Positions 1 through 13,633 of a stretch of 64,000 nt of DNA are shown piece by piece. The stretch comes from Comamonas_C sp026954015 (GTDB taxonomy: Bacteria > Pseudomonadota > Gammaproteobacteria > Burkholderiales > Burkholderiaceae_C): the NCBI GenBank assembly GCA_035063785.1, contig JAPSFS010000008.1:121678-185677 (forward strand). Direction: 5' to 3'. Under the pieces are notes generated by a model. The model made no database searches. It worked only from the letters and a program-made list of their open reading frames with translations, and was not told the DNA's origin. The stretch's first letter is position 1; each line of letters begins with the position of its first letter. A program made the position numbers and the translations under genes.

Positions 1-5597
<5,597 letters not shown>

Positions 5598-5664
5598 GTG
5601 GCGGCCTTCACCAAAGTGGGGCCAAAATTCTAGGCGGCTTGGTGCAGGCCACCCCCGCGCAGGG

Positions 5665-6321
5665 TTATGGCGATCCGCCCGACGCCAGCCCCGACGGCAC
5701 CTGCGCCGCATCCTCCCACGCGGGGCCGTCGAACCACGCGTCGCCATCCAGGAACGCACGCAGCAGGGTCAGGCCGTCCAGCCCCCAGAACAACCGGCCC
5801 CGCACCTCAAACATCGGCACGCCAAACACCCCCTGCGCCGCCGCCGCGTCGGTGTTGGCGCGCAGCAGCGCCTTGGCGTGCGCGCTGGCGTCGCCTTCGG
5901 GTTGCCACTGCTCGGCCAGCGCCAGCGTGAGCGCCTCCAGCCGCGCGGGATCGAGCGGGTCGTGCCCACCCAGCCACACGTGGCGCAGCACGGTGCCTGC
6001 GGTGTAGCGGTTGATGCAGCCGTCCTCGCTGTGCCGCAGCGCCAGGCGCAAGAGCGGCAGGCTGTTGAAGGGGAACTGCGGCGGCACGTCCAGGCCGCAG
6101 CCCAGCGACCGACCCAGCCAGCGCACGTGCCGCAGCGTCCACGCCCGCTTGGGCGCGATGCCCGCCGGGCCCGGGTTGCCGTGCTGCGCCAGCAGCGCGC
6201 CGAGCAGCACCGGGCGGTAGCGCACGCACACGCTCAGCCCTTCGAGCGCCTTGGGCAGTTGCTCGAAAGCCAGCCACGAATACGGCGAGACGAAATCCAG
6301 GTAGAACGTGATTTCCTTCAT
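5665..6321 (-). CDS. 2-hydroxychromene-2-carboxylate isomerase family protein (DsbA/GST-kappa fold)
   Basis: The 218-residue protein matches the thioredoxin-like isomerase family typified by NahD, which interconverts 2-hydroxychromene-2-carboxylate and trans-o-hydroxybenzylidenepyruvate using glutathione. It opens with FYLDFVSPYSWLAFEQLP, the characteristic first strand and active-site Ser region (SPYSW), and ends with the usual GVFGVPMFEV and FWGLDGLTLL segments. No naphthalene genes lie nearby, so the true substrate is unknown; many chromosomal members are generic GSH-dependent enzymes. Its ATG overlaps the stop of the DUF1289 gene (ATGA at 6318-6321), so the two are probably translationally coupled. 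The family is clear, the role is inferred. Confidence 0.88.
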   Translation of the reverse strand: MKEITFYLDFVSPYSWLAFEQLPKALEGLSVCVRYRPVLLGALLAQHGNPGPAGIAPKRAWTLRHVRWLGRSLGCGLDVPPQFPFNSLPLLRLALRHSEDGCINRYTAGTVLRHVWLGGHDPLDPARLEALTLALAEQWQPEGDASAHAKALLRANTDAAAAQGVFGVPMFEVRGRLFWGLDGLTLLRAFLDGDAWFDGPAWEDAAQVPSGLASGGSP

Positions 6322-6572
6322 TCCAGCTCCTTCGGCAGTACCACGCCCGCGCGGCGCAGCAGGGCGGCCCAGATGGCACGCCGCTCGGCGCCGCTCGCGC
6401 GCGGCCAGGCGCGAATCTCATGAAGCGTGCGCAAGCACCCTTCGCAGCGGCTGCGGTCGGGCGTCATGCGGCACACGGAGACGCAGGGCGAGGGCACCTC
6501 GGATTCAGAGTCAAATTGGCCTTTGGCGCTTATCTGAAAAGCGCGAATAGCTACCAAAGGCGGAGCATTCAT
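6318..6572 (-). CDS. DUF1289 small Cys-rich protein
   Basis: The 84-residue protein carries the DUF1289 signature: CVSVCRM (Cys 30 and 34) followed by CEGC (Cys 43 and 46), then a predicted helix with W and R residues. The four cysteines suggest metal binding; no biochemical role is known to me. Its start overlaps the stop of the ybaK gene (ATGA, 6569-6572) and its stop overlaps the isomerase start, so it is the middle gene of a coupled trio. The N-terminal 25 residues, before the Cys motif, come largely from a reversed copy of the dispersed repeat (AGCTATTCGCGCTTTTCAG...), so this extension is probably recent and dispensable. Confidence 0.85.
   Translation of the reverse strand: MNAPPLVAIRAFQISAKGQFDSESEVPSPCVSVCRMTPDRSRCEGCLRTLHEIRAWPRASGAERRAIWAALLRRAGVVLPKELE
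6495..6565 (-). repeat. Diverged palindromic repeat at the 5' end of the DUF1289 gene
   Basis: The minus strand shows AGCTATTCGCGCTTTTCAG followed by ATAAGCGCCAAAGG and a CAATTTGACTCTGAATC tail. That is the same order of parts (AGCTAT, palindrome, tail ending TCTGAATC) as in other copies, for example 46790-46855. It encodes the N-terminal extension of the DUF1289 protein. Confidence 0.5.
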
Positions 6573-7072
6573 GCGGCCGGCGCCTGCACCACGTCTTCCA
6601 CCGGCGCGCCCGTCAGGCGCGCAAGGTCTTGCGGCCGCAGGCGAAACACCGCGTGCGGGTGCCCCGCCGCAGCCCAGATCTCGTCGAAGCGCAGCAGCTC
6701 GCGGTCGATCAGCGTGACCGGCGCGCTGGTGTGCCCCACGGGCGCGACGCCGCCGATGGTGAAGCCCGTCGCGCTCTTGACGAAATCGGCGTCGGCGCGG
6801 CCGATCGCGCCCACGAGCGCGCTCACCTTCTTCTCATCGACGCGCCGGTCGCCCGAGGTGATGACGAGCACCGCCGCACCGTCGCTCTTGCGCTTGAAGA
6901 TGATGCTCTTGGCAATCTGGCCGACGACGATGCCCAGCGCATCCGCCGCCTCCTGCGCGGTGCGTGCGGAGCTGTCGAGCATCTGCGGCGCATGCGGGTG
7001 GCCCGCGGCGGCGAGGGCCGCCGTCACGCGCTGTACGGAGGCATGCGGGGGCAGGGATGCGGTAACGGACAT
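6569..7072 (-). CDS. YbaK/EbsC-family aminoacyl-tRNA deacylase
   Basis: The 167-residue protein has the YbaK/ProX editing-domain fold, which hydrolyses mischarged tRNAs (for example Cys- or Ala-tRNA-Pro). Family hallmarks are the lysine in SIIFKRK, the VLVITSGDRRVDEKK segment and the GFTIGGVAPVGH turn. I chose the ATG at 7072 because homology begins there; the frame is open upstream to 7183 but that part does not resemble the family. The stop overlaps the next start (ATGA), so ybaK, DUF1289 and the isomerase likely form one transcript with this gene first. The exact tRNA substrate cannot be read from sequence. Confidence 0.9.
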   Translation of the reverse strand: MSVTASLPPHASVQRVTAALAAAGHPHAPQMLDSSARTAQEAADALGIVVGQIAKSIIFKRKSDGAAVLVITSGDRRVDEKKVSALVGAIGRADADFVKSATGFTIGGVAPVGHTSAPVTLIDRELLRFDEIWAAAGHPHAVFRLRPQDLARLTGAPVEDVVQAPAA

Positions 7073-7134
7073 GGCATGGGTAGGCTTCAGTGTGGGGTCG
7101 ACACGATACCCCACCGAGGCGCCCCGCGCCGCGC

Positions 7135-8220
7135 TCAGCCGGGCACGCCGGTGACCCACGCCTTGCGGATCAGCCGCCCGCATTGCACCGAGCGGTAGCC
7201 TTCGCCCAGCGAGTCGTCCAGGTCTTCATCATCGGACGACATCTGCTTGCGCGCGACGATGCCGTACCACTGCCGGCTCGCGTCGATCCACGGGTAGAAG
7301 CCGAACGCACCGGCGCTGCTGAACGCGCCATCGCCCACCACCGGGTCATCCTCGACCCAGTGACCCAGGGCGTAGTGCCAGCTCTCGCTCGCGGGCACTG
7401 GCGTGTTGCGCGCCTGCGCGCAGGTGGCGGGATTGGTGCAGACCGCGTGCGTGCCGAGCAGCGCGCCCATCTGCAGGCTGCCGTCCAGGAGCTTGCGCAG
7501 GAAGCGCGCGTAGTCGTCCGCCGTGGTGTAGACGCCGCCAGCCAGTTGCGGCTGCGAGTAGCCCAGCACCACGTCGCTGCCCAGCCTGGCGCGGATTTCG
7601 TCAGCCAGGCCGGCATTGCGCAGCGCGCCCAGGCCGACCAGGCTGGCGTGCTTTTCCATATGGCCGCCGCCGTAGGAAAACAGGCCGTCACGCGATGGCG
7701 TGTGAACGCCGTTGGTACGGAAGGCCACGCACTCGTCCACGCTCTGCGACGGCAGGCAGGCGCTGAAGCTGGTGTAGCCGCTGCGGAACGTGAGGAACTG
7801 AACGTCGCTGTCGGTCAGCGCGCCCCCGCGCAGTTCGGCCACGTAGGCGCCGTAGAGCCATTTGGATGCCGACGCGATCGCCATCACGGTGTCGTGCGCG
7901 TAGGTCGTGGCGCTGCCGGCGGACGTGAGCGACCCGGAGGCCAGCGTGCCCGTGCGGTCGCCGATCTCCCAATAAAACGGGCGGATCGGCGCGCAGGCGT
8001 TGCTGCTGCTTTGCGCCGTGCTCGTGGCCGCGGCCTGGCGCTGGGCGAGCGTCGGCACCTGCGGGGGGCCGCCATCGTCCCCCCCACCGCCGTCACCACC
8101 ACCGCCGCAGGCGACCAGGCAGGCGCCCGCCATCGCGGCAATCGCCCAACGGAGGGCGCGGGTTTCGGGCGTGCGGCGCACCCCAGGTGGGTTGGAACGA
8201 GGCAAGCGGGTCTGTCTCAT
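7135..8220 (-). CDS. Serine-hydrolase (class C beta-lactamase-like) lipoprotein
   Basis: A 361-residue exported lipoprotein. Basic N-terminus, hydrophobic stretch AIAAMAGACLVAC with the lipobox Cys, then a Gly/Asp linker. The mature part has an SxxK-type motif (SASK, within MAIASASKWLYG) and later YSQPQ, HYALGHW and YPWIDASRQWYG segments as in penicillin-binding-protein/class C hydrolases, so a Ser nucleophile with Lys base is likely. The ATG at 8220 has a good ribosome site (GAAGGAG, 7 bases upstream). It probably acts at the outer membrane as an esterase or peptidase; resistance activity is not implied. It is separated by 148 bases from the upstream HMG-CoA lyase gene and by 62 from ybaK. 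Confidence 0.78.
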   Translation of the reverse strand: MRQTRLPRSNPPGVRRTPETRALRWAIAAMAGACLVACGGGGDGGGGDDGGPPQVPTLAQRQAAATSTAQSSSNACAPIRPFYWEIGDRTGTLASGSLTSAGSATTYAHDTVMAIASASKWLYGAYVAELRGGALTDSDVQFLTFRSGYTSFSACLPSQSVDECVAFRTNGVHTPSRDGLFSYGGGHMEKHASLVGLGALRNAGLADEIRARLGSDVVLGYSQPQLAGGVYTTADDYARFLRKLLDGSLQMGALLGTHAVCTNPATCAQARNTPVPASESWHYALGHWVEDDPVVGDGAFSSAGAFGFYPWIDASRQWYGIVARKQMSSDDEDLDDSLGEGYRSVQCGRLIRKAWVTGVPG

Positions 8221-8368
8221 CGCAGCTCCTTCAGGGCATGGTGGGAACCACGCGGACCGCGCCGTGAGCGGGCACCGCGTGCTCCCAGCATCGCCGCGCA
8301 CTGTAAGGCCCGCGTGAAGAAACGTAGCGCCCGGCAAAACCGTGGTAACCGGTCGCGAGCGCACCGGA

Positions 8369-9274
8369 TCAGCCGCGCTTGTTCAGGATGGCCACCGCCA
8401 CGCGCGATTGCGGCTTCTTGCCCAGCACGCTGCTGATGTACGCGCCCGCATCAACGAGCTTGTCCAGATCGACGCCCGTCTCTATGCCCAGGCCGTTCAA
8501 CAGGTAGACCACATCCTCGGTCGCCACGTTGCCCGTCGCGCCCTTGGCGTAGGGGCAGCCGCCCAGGCCCGCCACGGACGACTGGAAGTTCCACACGCCC
8601 ACTTCCAGCGCCGCCAGCGTGTTGGAGACCGCCTGCCCGTAGGTGTCGTGGAAATGCCCCGAGACGTGGTCCAGGTCGTAGTGCCTGAGCGCCGCCTCGA
8701 TCGCGCGCTGCACCTTGCGCGGCGTGCCCACGCCGATGGTGTCGGCCACGTCCACGCGCTCAACGCCTATGCCCTTCATCAGCCCCGCGAGGTACTCCAC
8801 GCGCTCGGGCGCGATCTCGCCCTCGTAGGGACAGCCCACGGTGCAGCTCATCGCGCCGCGCACCGCGATGCCCGCCGCGCGCGCCGCCTCGGCGACCGGC
8901 GCAAAGCGCTCGATGCTCTCGGCGATGCTGCAGTTGATGTTGCGCTGGCTGAAGGCCTCGCTCGCCGCGCCGAAGACCACGACCTCGTCAGGCTGGTCGA
9001 GCAGCGCCGCCTCGAAACCCTTCATGTTGGGCGTGAGCACCGAATAGCGCACGCCCGGCGCGCGCCGCATGCCGCTCATCACCGCATGGTTGTCGGCCAT
9101 CTGCGGCACCCACTTGGGGCTGACGTAGCTGGTGACCTCGATCTCCTTGAGGCCCGCCGCCTGCAGGCGCGCGACGAGTTCGATCTTGTCGCTGCTGGCC
9201 ACGGGCTGCTTTTCGTTCTGCAGGCCGTCACGCGGGCCGACGTCGATGATCCGCACTCTGGAAGGGTATTGCAT
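8369..9274 (-). CDS. mvaB: Hydroxymethylglutaryl-CoA lyase
   Basis: Cleaves 3-hydroxy-3-methylglutaryl-CoA into acetoacetate and acetyl-CoA, the last step of leucine degradation (liuE equivalent). The 301-residue TIM-barrel shows the DRE-TIM start (VGPRDGLQNEK), the metal-binding HFHDTYGQA and the lyase signature GLGGCPYAKGATGNVATED with its catalytic Cys. I chose the ATG at 9274, preceded by GGAGA; an in-frame ATG at 9325 would lie inside the upstream gene. It is the last gene of the liu cluster, 19 bases after the MCC alpha stop. Confidence 0.96.
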   Translation of the reverse strand: MQYPSRVRIIDVGPRDGLQNEKQPVASSDKIELVARLQAAGLKEIEVTSYVSPKWVPQMADNHAVMSGMRRAPGVRYSVLTPNMKGFEAALLDQPDEVVVFGAASEAFSQRNINCSIAESIERFAPVAEAARAAGIAVRGAMSCTVGCPYEGEIAPERVEYLAGLMKGIGVERVDVADTIGVGTPRKVQRAIEAALRHYDLDHVSGHFHDTYGQAVSNTLAALEVGVWNFQSSVAGLGGCPYAKGATGNVATEDVVYLLNGLGIETGVDLDKLVDAGAYISSVLGKKPQSRVAVAILNKRG

Positions 9275-9293
9275 CGCGGTTCTCCAAATCGTT

Positions 9294-11336
9294 TCAGGCG
9301 GTCGCAAGTTTGAGCAGTTCCTCACCCTCGGCCACCTGATCGCCGGGCGCGTAGAGCAGCTCGGCCACGGTACCGTCGCGCGGGGCAGCGATGGTGTGCT
9401 CCATCTTCATCGCCTCCATCACCGCCAGCGCCTGGCCCTTGCTGACCTTGTCGCCCGCCTTCACGGCGAACGACACCACCTTGCCCGGCATGGGTGCCGT
9501 GAGGCGCCCGCCCTCTTCCTGCGCGGCGCTGGCCTGCGCCAGCTCGTCGATCACCTCGATGCGCGTGGCGCCCTGCGGCGCGAACACGTCGAGCAGCCCG
9601 CCGCGCGCATAGACCGCCACCGTCTCGCGCCGGTCGGCGAAGCGCAGGTCGATGCGCCCATCGGCCACGCGCTCGAACACCAGCGCGTCGCTCACGGCCC
9701 GATCGCCCTCGCCCACGGTGAGTTGCAGCGTGCCGTCGTGCGCGTAGCGCAGCGCCGCCGTTTGCGCCACGCCGCCGAACATCAGCGCAAAGCGGCGCGT
9801 GACCTCGCCATGCGAATGCCAGCCGTCGCGGCGGCTGAAGGGGTCGGCGGTTTCGCTCGCGCGCTCAGCCAGCAGGGTGTGCGCCACCGCCGCGGCGGCA
9901 GCCAGCGGCAGGCCCACGGGCTCCTGACGGAACAGCGCCGCGCGCTCGCGCTCGATCAGAGCGGTATCGAGCTCGGCCTTCGCGAACGCGGCGCTCGCGA
10001 CCGCACGGCGCAGGAACTGCACGTTGGTGGCCAGGCCCACGATGTGCGTCTCGGCCAGCGCCCCGGCCAGACGCGCCAGCGCCTCTTCGCGCGTGGCGCC
10101 GTGCACGATGAGCTTGGCGATCATGCTGTCGTAGAACGGGCTGATCGCATCGCCTTCGCGCACGCCGTCGTCAAAGCGCACGTGGATGCCCGTTCCAGCA
10201 AGCGCCGCGCGCTCGAAGCTCACATGCGGCGGCTTGCGGTAGACCACGAGCTGACCGGTGGCAGGCAGGAAATCGTTGTCGGGGTTTTCGGCGCAGATGC
10301 GCGCCTCGATCGCGTGGCCGGTGATGCGCAGGTCTTCCTGTCTGCACGGCAGCGGCTCGCCCGCCGCTACGCGCAACTGCCACTCCACCAGGTCCTGCCC
10401 GCTGATCGCCTCGGTCACCGGGTGCTCGACCTGCAGCCGCGTGTTCATCTCCATGAAGAAGAACTGCATCTGCTCCGGGTGCGCGTAGCCGCCGGGCTGC
10501 TCGACGATGAATTCCACCGTGCCCGCGCCGACGTAGTCCACCGCCTTGGCCGCGGCCACCGCCGCCTCGCCCATCCTGCGGCGCATCTCGGGCGTGAGGC
10601 CGGGCGCGGGCGATTCTTCCAGCACCTTCTGGTGGCGCCGCTGCGTGGAGCAGTCGCGCTCGAACAGGTACACGCAGTTGCCATGCGTGTCGCCGAAGAT
10701 CTGGATCTCGATGTGGCGCGGGCGCTGCACGAGCTTTTCGATCAGCACCGCATCGTTGGCAAAGCTGTTGATCGCCTCGCGCTTGCACGAGGCCAGTGCC
10801 TCGGCGAAGTCCTCGCTCTTGTAGACCTCGCGCATGCCCTTGCCGCCGCCGCCCGCGCTCGCCTTGATGAGCACCGGGTAGCCGATCGCGTCGGCCTCGC
10901 GCTGCAGCAGTGCCGGGTCCTGGTCTTCGCCCTGGTAGCCCGGTACCAGCGGCACGCCCGCCCGGGCCATGAGGCGCTTGGATTCGGCCTTCAGCCCCAT
11001 GGCCTGGATGCTCGACGGCAGCGGGCCGATGAAGACCAGCCCCGCATCCGCGCAGGCCTGCGCGAAGTGCGTGTTCTCGCTCAGAAAACCGTAGCCGGGG
11101 TGGATCGCCTGCGCGCCCGTGGCCTTGGCCGCATCGATGATGGCCTGCCAGCGCAGGTAACTGTCCTTGGGCGCGCTGGCGCCGATGTGGATGGCCTCGT
11201 CACATGCGGCCACGTGCTTGGCATGTGCGTCGGCGTCGGAATACACCGCCACCGTCTTCACGCCCATGCGGCGGGCCGTCGCAGCCACGCGGCAGGCGAT
11301 CTCTCCACGATTCGCGATCAGTATTTTTTTGAACAT
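9294..11336 (-). CDS. liuD: Methylcrotonyl-CoA carboxylase, biotin-containing alpha subunit
   Basis: The alpha subunit carboxylates its own biotin with ATP and bicarbonate; the beta subunit transfers CO2 to 3-methylcrotonyl-CoA. The 680-residue protein has an N-terminal biotin carboxylase (IANRGEIACRV at the start, ATP-grasp loop KASAGGGGKGMR near residue 160, FFMEMNTRLQVEHPVTE near 290) and a C-terminal biotinyl domain with AMKMEH. The start ATG follows directly on the stop of the DUF4126 gene (TGAATG), so translation is likely coupled. Length and biotin site separate it from acetyl-CoA carboxylase AccC. The partner gene lies at 13632-15239. Confidence 0.95.
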   Translation of the reverse strand: MFKKILIANRGEIACRVAATARRMGVKTVAVYSDADAHAKHVAACDEAIHIGASAPKDSYLRWQAIIDAAKATGAQAIHPGYGFLSENTHFAQACADAGLVFIGPLPSSIQAMGLKAESKRLMARAGVPLVPGYQGEDQDPALLQREADAIGYPVLIKASAGGGGKGMREVYKSEDFAEALASCKREAINSFANDAVLIEKLVQRPRHIEIQIFGDTHGNCVYLFERDCSTQRRHQKVLEESPAPGLTPEMRRRMGEAAVAAAKAVDYVGAGTVEFIVEQPGGYAHPEQMQFFFMEMNTRLQVEHPVTEAISGQDLVEWQLRVAAGEPLPCRQEDLRITGHAIEARICAENPDNDFLPATGQLVVYRKPPHVSFERAALAGTGIHVRFDDGVREGDAISPFYDSMIAKLIVHGATREEALARLAGALAETHIVGLATNVQFLRRAVASAAFAKAELDTALIERERAALFRQEPVGLPLAAAAAVAHTLLAERASETADPFSRRDGWHSHGEVTRRFALMFGGVAQTAALRYAHDGTLQLTVGEGDRAVSDALVFERVADGRIDLRFADRRETVAVYARGGLLDVFAPQGATRIEVIDELAQASAAQEEGGRLTAPMPGKVVSFAVKAGDKVSKGQALAVMEAMKMEHTIAAPRDGTVAELLYAPGDQVAEGEELLKLATA

Positions 11337-12065
11337 TCAAGCCACCTTCACAGAACCCGAAAACACCGACGACACGCGCCGCAGCACGGCGCGCAAAAAC
11401 TTGAACAGCACCACGAGCAGCACCGCGGAAAGGACGAGCGCCACCACCAGCGCGACGGCAAACCACACCGGGTGCTGCACCGCCAGCCAGAGCGCGGCCA
11501 CCACGATGCCGTCCTCGAAGAACGACAGCCCCCAGTTGGAAAACGGCTCGGGCGAGACGTTGGCCGCCGCGCGCGTGGTCATCTTGGTGGCGAGCGCCGT
11601 GGCAGAGAGCGAGCCGCCCAGCAGCCCCGCGACCACCGCCATCGTGGCGTCGTTCATGCCGAACACGCTCGCCGCCAGCAGCGCCCCGGCAGGCACGCGG
11701 ATGAAGGCGTGCACACCGTCCCACAGGCTGTCGAGCCAGGGCACCTTGTCGGCGAAGAATTCGATGAACAGCATCGCGCCGCTCGCCATCAGCACCGCCG
11801 GATGCTGCAGCACCACGAGCCCCGGCGGCAGCGCCACCCAGTCCGCCGCGCCCGCCAACCCGACGAGGAACACGACGGCGTACAGCCGCAGACCGCTGGC
11901 CCAGCCCAGTGCGGCGGCCAGCGCGAGCAGGCCCGGCATGTCCAGCCGCGCCACGCCCTGCTGCACCTGCGCCGCGCCACCCGCGACCACCTGCGCGGTA
12001 CCGGCATCGACATGCAGACCCATGCCATGGAGCCACTGCACGATCTGGAGCCAGAGCGCGTCCAT
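11337..12065 (-). CDS. DUF4126 integral membrane protein
   Basis: About 242 residues with several hydrophobic helices (LLALAAALGWASGLRLYAVV, WFAVALVVALVLSAVLLVVL) and the DUF4126 hallmarks: SGLRLYAVVFLVG, FADKVPWLDSLWD and the SNWGLSFFEDG loop. Function unknown. It is wedged between two leucine-degradation genes: 13 bases after the hydratase stop and immediately before the carboxylase start. I prefer the ATG at 12065, because GAAAGG lies 9 bases upstream; the in-frame ATG at 12071 would be only 3 bases from it. A role in export or uptake linked to the pathway is possible but only inferred from position. Confidence 0.82.
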   Translation of the reverse strand: MDALWLQIVQWLHGMGLHVDAGTAQVVAGGAAQVQQGVARLDMPGLLALAAALGWASGLRLYAVVFLVGLAGAADWVALPPGLVVLQHPAVLMASGAMLFIEFFADKVPWLDSLWDGVHAFIRVPAGALLAASVFGMNDATMAVVAGLLGGSLSATALATKMTTRAAANVSPEPFSNWGLSFFEDGIVVAALWLAVQHPVWFAVALVVALVLSAVLLVVLFKFLRAVLRRVSSVFSGSVKVA

Positions 12066-12078
12066 CGCCATTGGCCTT

Positions 12079-12864
12079 TCAGCGCGCCAGCCAGTTCGGC
12101 TTGCGCTTTTGCAGGAAGGACTGCACGCCTTCCTTGCCGTCACTGCTCGCGCGGATGTCGGCGATGCCGCGCACCGTCTCGGCGATCAGTGCGGCGTTGA
12201 TCTCACGCTCGGCCACATCCTGCACCAGGCGCTTGGCGACCCTCAAGGCGTTGGGACTGGCGTTGCACAGCGCATGCACCCAGCCGTCCACGGTTGCATC
12301 GAGCTGGTCGGCCGCCACCACCTCGTGCACGAAGCCGATGCGCAGCGCCTCGGCGGCGGAAAAGCGCTCGGCCGTCAGAAAGTAGCGGTGCGCCGCGCGC
12401 GGCCCCATCGCGCGGATCACGTAGGGGCTGATGGTGGCGGGCACGAGCCCGAGCTTGACCTCGCTCAGGCAGTAGTGCGCCGTATCGACGCTCACGGCCA
12501 GGTCGCACGCGGCCACCAGCCCCATGCCGCCCGCGTACACGTCGCCCTGCACGCGCGCGATGGTGGGTTTGGGGCATTCGTACATCACGCGCAGCATCTC
12601 GGCGAGCTTGCCCGCATCCTCGACGTTTTCCGCGTGCGAATAGTCCGCCATGCGGCGCATCCAGTTGAGGTTGGCACCCGCGCAGAAGGCCGGCCCTTCG
12701 GCGGCGAGCACCACGGCGCGCACGTCGCCCCGCGCGCCCACGTCGGTGAACGCGGCGGTGAGCTCGGCGATCACCTCGTCGCTGAAGGCGTTGCGCACCT
12801 CGGGCTGGGTGAGGGTGATGCGGGCGACGGAGCCGTCGAACGTGGTCGTCAGCGCGGTACTCAT
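12079..12864 (-). CDS. liuC: Enoyl-CoA hydratase family, probable methylglutaconyl-CoA hydratase
   Basis: The 261-residue crotonase-fold protein hydrates 3-methylglutaconyl-CoA to HMG-CoA, between the carboxylase and lyase steps of leucine breakdown. It has FCAGANLNWM (oxyanion-hole loop) near residue 66, the crotonase signature YAGGMGLVAACDLAV near 110, and SEVKLGLVPATISPYV. The Leu/Trp-rich NLNWM segment and the location between MCC subunits favour the leucine pathway over a general enoyl-CoA hydratase. The ATG at 12864 has GGAGAG 8 bases upstream. VapC ends 18 bases before it. Confidence 0.92.
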   Translation of the reverse strand: MSTALTTTFDGSVARITLTQPEVRNAFSDEVIAELTAAFTDVGARGDVRAVVLAAEGPAFCAGANLNWMRRMADYSHAENVEDAGKLAEMLRVMYECPKPTIARVQGDVYAGGMGLVAACDLAVSVDTAHYCLSEVKLGLVPATISPYVIRAMGPRAAHRYFLTAERFSAAEALRIGFVHEVVAADQLDATVDGWVHALCNASPNALRVAKRLVQDVAEREINAALIAETVRGIADIRASSDGKEGVQSFLQKRKPNWLAR

Positions 12865-12882
12865 GGGCAAACTCTCCAAAAT

Positions 12883-13305
12883 TCAGTTGATGGCGCGGCG
12901 CGGTGGCTCGAAGGTCTGCAGGCCATGATGGCGCACCATGCCGTCGAAATCGCGGTCGGCGTGCAGCAGTGGGACATCGTTATCGATGCACCAGGCGCCT
13001 ACCAGCAGGTCGATCGCGCTGCGCACCGTGGTGCCACGCGCGCGCAGGCTGCGATAGACGGACGCGGCCAGATACGCCACCTGCTCGCCCCCGGCCACGT
13101 GGACGGGGAAATCACCCAAGGCTGCCTGCGCCGTGCGCAGCTCGCCCAGATGGCGAAAACCCCGCAATACCTCCATCAGCACCACGTCGAGCAGGACGAG
13201 ATCGCACTCGTCGCTGTCGAGCGCGGCATCGAGCGCCTGCGCCTGCGGCGTGTCGACGCCGTTGAAGTAGTCGATCCAGACGCTGCTGTCCACCGTGTAC
13301 ATCAT
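12883..13305 (-). CDS. vapC: VapC-type PIN-domain ribonuclease toxin
   Basis: The 140-residue PIN-domain protein has the expected four acidic positions: the Asp in MMYTVDSSVWIDYF, the Glu in VLMEVLRGF, the Asp in SAIDLLVGA and the Asp in LLHADRDFDGM. PIN toxins cleave tRNA or rRNA when not bound by antitoxin. The start overlaps the vapB stop (ATGA, 13302-13305). The pair sits between mccB and liuC on the same strand, so it may share their transcript as well as use its own promoter. Confidence 0.92.
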   Translation of the reverse strand: MMYTVDSSVWIDYFNGVDTPQAQALDAALDSDECDLVLLDVVLMEVLRGFRHLGELRTAQAALGDFPVHVAGGEQVAYLAASVYRSLRARGTTVRSAIDLLVGAWCIDNDVPLLHADRDFDGMVRHHGLQTFEPPRRAIN

Positions 13306-13589
13306 GGTCGGGCCTTGGCCGGGCGGCGGCGCGCGCCACCCGCATAGGGAGCGGCTGCAGGCTCATTGACCGCAGCCGTCGCCAACACATCGCCTGCTTC
13401 CCAGGCAGGGGCGAGCTTGGCCGAATCGTCCCAGTGCAACTTGCCACGCAGCGCGCGCAAGCCCTGATAGGCCTTGCGGCGGCGCAGCAGGCGCAAGCCC
13501 TCTTCCACGGCCTCCTTCTTGGTCTTGAACTCGCCCGAGCCCATGACCGCAGCCATCAGCTCGTCGTCGATGTCGATGTTGGTCCGCAT
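13302..13589 (-). CDS. vapB: VapB-type ribbon-helix-helix antitoxin
   Basis: The 95-residue protein begins MRTNIDIDDELMAAVM, the DNA-binding ribbon of the VapB family (DUF2191-type), then the helix KTKKEAVEEGLRLLRRRKA. The C-terminal half is Ala/Pro/Arg-rich and would wrap the VapC toxin. It precedes vapC and overlaps it by 4 bases. A 32-base operator-like palindrome lies just upstream, so autoregulation is likely. AAGG just before the ATG serves as ribosome site. Confidence 0.9.
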   Translation of the reverse strand: MRTNIDIDDELMAAVMGSGEFKTKKEAVEEGLRLLRRRKAYQGLRALRGKLHWDDSAKLAPAWEAGDVLATAAVNEPAAAPYAGGARRRPAKARP

Positions 13590-13601
13590 GTCCCGCCTTG
13601 A

Positions 13602-13633
13602 AATGTGTATGAATTCAATGAATCATACACATT
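13602..13633 (-). promoter_or_regulatory. Operator palindrome of vapBC, overlapping the mccB stop codon
   Basis: Two perfect 11-base arms (AATGTGTATGA and TCATACACATT) flank a 10-base centre that itself contains TTCA/TGAA. It lies 13 bases upstream of the vapB start. VapB-type antitoxins bind such inverted repeats. The right arm ends inside the TAA stop of mccB (13632-13634). Confidence 0.75.

Noticed and set aside
9132..12200. Long plus-strand frame of 1022 codons.
   Set aside because: It runs opposite MCC alpha and the DUF4126 gene and shows no domain. Genes on the minus strand have clear motifs and ribosome sites.
12079..12864. The hydratase as a general fatty-acid enoyl-CoA hydratase (PaaF or FadB type).
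   Set aside because: Its place between MCC subunits and the HMG-CoA lyase makes the methylglutaconyl-CoA step far more likely, although sequence alone does not prove it.
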